Source: an uncultured Coprococcus sp.
Lineage (GTDB): Bacteria > Bacillota > Clostridia > Lachnospirales > Lachnospiraceae
Direction: 5' to 3'
Assembly (NCBI GenBank): GCA_900548315.1
Contig: URJU01000123.1
Span: 1-6,972 of the forward strand
Length of the DNA: 6,972 nt
Below are positions 5,496-6,972 of this stretch, piece after piece (position 1 is the first letter of the stretch; every line of letters starts with the position of its first letter). The position numbers were made by a program, and so were the translations under genes. Under the pieces are notes generated by a model that was not told where the DNA came from, ran no database searches, and worked only from the letters and a program-made list of their open reading frames with translations.

Positions 5496-6933
5496 TGGAA
5501 TCCTCGATAAGAAGACAAACGAAAAAAAGAATGTTCCAGTACTTGTCATAACATATTTTGTTGTTTTGATATTTATCTGTATGTTTGCTTATATAATTGT
5601 ATTTATAGTGAGAGATTCAAGGACATTTATTGCTAATTCCTATAATGACCGTCAGAATCTGTATGCCGAGAAGGTGACGAAGGGAAGTATCATTTCGAGT
5701 GATGGCAATGTGCTTGCAGAGACGCTTACTGATGACGAGGGTAATGAGTACAGAAATTATCCATATGCGAATGTATTTGCGCATGCTGTTGGCTACGACA
5801 GCAACGGACAGGCTGGCCTTGAGATGAGTTCAGCATACTATCTGCTCACCTCAAATCAGAATATAGTAACTCAGACATACAATAAGCTGAAGGATGAGAA
5901 GAGTATAGGCAATAATGTGATAAGTACCCTCAATTATACACTTCAGAGTACTGCGTATGATGCACTTGGATACAATGATGGAGCGGTTGTTGTGATGGAA
6001 CCGTCGACTGGTAAGTTACTTGCGATGGTGTCCAAGCCGGATTTTGATCCGAACAATATTGACGAAGTCATAGAGGAGACGCAGGATACAGACAGCTCAT
6101 GCCTTCTCAACAGAGCAACACAAGGATTATATCCTCCGGGGTCGACTTTTAAGGTACTTACGGCGCTTGAGTATATACATGAGCATGCGGATTATAAAAA
6201 ATACTCCTATGTATGTCAGGGAGAAGATATATTTGACGGTGTGCAGATACATTGCTCTGATTATGCTGTACACGACACCGTGGATCTTGCGGATTCACTT
6301 GCAAAATCTTGCAACACATCATTTGCAAATATAGGAATGAAACTGGATAAGCAGTCGTACAGGGATCTATGTGAGAAATTTCTGTTTAACAAGGAATTGC
6401 CATATGATGGTTATTATAGGAAATCTGAATTCAAGCTCAGAGCATCATCTGACGATTCGGAGATACCACAGACAGCTATAGGCCAGGGTGACACTCTTAT
6501 CACTCCGTTGCACAGTGCTATGATAATGAGTACGATAGCGAACGGTGGAGTTATGATGACTCCTTATATGATTGACAGAATAGAGAATTGTGATGGTGAT
6601 CTGGTTAAGACTTTTAAGCCAAGCACATATGGAAAAATCATATCATCATCTGACGCTAGGTTGCTCAAGGATCTCATGCTAGGAGTAACATCATATGGAA
6701 CAGCATCTGATGCCTTTGCGGATTCTTCATATACAGTAGCGGGTAAAACGGGTACTGCTGAGTTCAACGAAAATATGGATTCACATTCATGGTTTGTAGG
6801 ATTTTCAAATGTGGATGATCCGGATATAGTTGTCTGTGTTATCGTTGAGAATGCAAGTTCTACAGGTGCCTCTGCAAAGTATATAGCCAGACAAATGTTT
6901 GACGCTTATTACTATTCTGTAAAGGATCAATAA
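5287..6933 (+). CDS. Class B penicillin-binding protein, PbpA type (peptidoglycan D,D-transpeptidase)
   Basis: The enzyme cross-links peptidoglycan stem peptides outside the membrane and is the expected partner of the SEDS protein encoded just upstream. Numbered from the ATG at 5287 (548 residues), a basic low-complexity N-terminus (1-83) precedes one membrane anchor (about 85-108). Then come the KGSIISSDGNVLAE segment (132-145) and the AHAVGYDSNGQAGLE region (166-180) typical of PbpA-like proteins. The transpeptidase domain starts near 215. Its motifs are STFK (catalytic S286, K289) within YPPGSTFK, SCN (341-343), and KTGT (487-490). There is no PASTA repeat and no large N-terminal pedestal domain, as in the roughly 490-residue Mycobacterium PbpA encoded beside RodA. 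C310 and C323 could form a disulfide. The catalytic part is complete. The start is uncertain: 5287 gives a 209-nt overlap with the SEDS gene, and a frame-shifted alternative begins at 5495. Everything from about 5530 onward is secure. Confidence 0.9.
   Translation: MSDRKKPYSQNGRRMETGNTRSTGKSSAKDRTDNKKMGRVGVQNKSKKKGQSSIQIGKNSQTQMSSGENDGILDKKTNEKKNVPVLVITYFVVLIFICMFAYIIVFIVRDSRTFIANSYNDRQNLYAEKVTKGSIISSDGNVLAETLTDDEGNEYRNYPYANVFAHAVGYDSNGQAGLEMSSAYYLLTSNQNIVTQTYNKLKDEKSIGNNVISTLNYTLQSTAYDALGYNDGAVVVMEPSTGKLLAMVSKPDFDPNNIDEVIEETQDTDSSCLLNRATQGLYPPGSTFKVLTALEYIHEHADYKKYSYVCQGEDIFDGVQIHCSDYAVHDTVDLADSLAKSCNTSFANIGMKLDKQSYRDLCEKFLFNKELPYDGYYRKSEFKLRASSDDSEIPQTAIGQGDTLITPLHSAMIMSTIANGGVMMTPYMIDRIENCDGDLVKTFKPSTYGKIISSSDARLLKDLMLGVTSYGTASDAFADSSYTVAGKTGTAEFNENMDSHSWFVGFSNVDDPDIVVCVIVENASSTGASAKYIARQMFDAYYYSVKDQ
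5522..5528 (+). other. Run of seven A near the PBP start
   Basis: A homopolymer of seven A (GAAAAAAAG) lies about 25 bases after the SEDS stop. One additional A, or a -1 ribosomal slip here, would join the frame of the ATGs at 5492 and 5495 to the PBP frame. In the sequence as given, the frame from 5492 ends at a TAA soon after, at 5549-5551. Confidence 0.5.
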
Positions 6934-6972
6934 TACGTCTTTATATTTACTTTAAAAATAGAGACACATATG

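Noticed and set aside
6934..6972. Terminator, promoter or next gene start (ATG at 6970) after the PBP
   Set aside because: The 39 bases are AT-rich with no GC-rich hairpin followed by a T run, no convincing Shine-Dalgarno site before the last ATG, and the window stops there.
6951..6972. Partial likeness of the last bases to the Tn5 mosaic end
   Set aside because: Only a short piece (GAGACA with flanking AT) is shared and it is not the expected complement of the adapter, so it is probably coincidence.

Overview
The window looks like one end of a contig from a gut-type Firmicute of class Clostridia, most likely Lachnospiraceae. That rests on the gene order (ruvB, zapA, U32 protein, SEDS protein, penicillin-binding protein), the AGA- and ATA-rich codon use, strong purine-rich Shine-Dalgarno sites and the extended clostridial form of ZapA. 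The placement is an inference from gene content; no marker gene such as rRNA is present.

Layout. Bases 1-38 are not genomic: they carry an Illumina Nextera read-1 adapter ending in the Tn5 mosaic end. Genomic sequence starts at about base 39, with what is probably the last few codons of ruvA touching the ruvB start. All genes are on the + strand and closely packed: ruvB (64-1074), zapA (1113-1514), an 810-residue U32/DUF3656 protein (1504-3936, overlapping zapA by 11 nt), a SEDS family glycosyltransferase (3960-5495) and a PbpA-type class B penicillin-binding protein (start uncertain; 5287-6933 preferred). The last 39 bases hold no supported feature. I see no terminator or convincing promoter between genes, so the block is probably one operon or part of a longer one.

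How the genes fit together. RuvB is the motor of Holliday-junction branch migration. ZapA supports FtsZ ring assembly. The U32 protein belongs to the RlhA/TrhP group, now linked to RNA hydroxylation. The SEDS protein polymerises lipid II into glycan strands, and its neighbour PBP cross-links them; such adjacent SEDS-class B PBP pairs act as complexes. The region therefore mixes DNA repair, divisome and cell-wall functions, all core rather than accessory.

The least ordinary part is the SEDS-PBP junction (5274-5530). A very T-poor, A-rich stretch is open in two frames for about 70 codons, and in the third for most of that length. A well-placed start with a strong Shine-Dalgarno site lies at the SEDS stop codon, but one frame away from the PBP and just upstream of a run of seven A. 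This could be a real long overlap, a one-base sequence error, or frameshifting. I found no mobile element, CRISPR array, RNA gene or evident new system.
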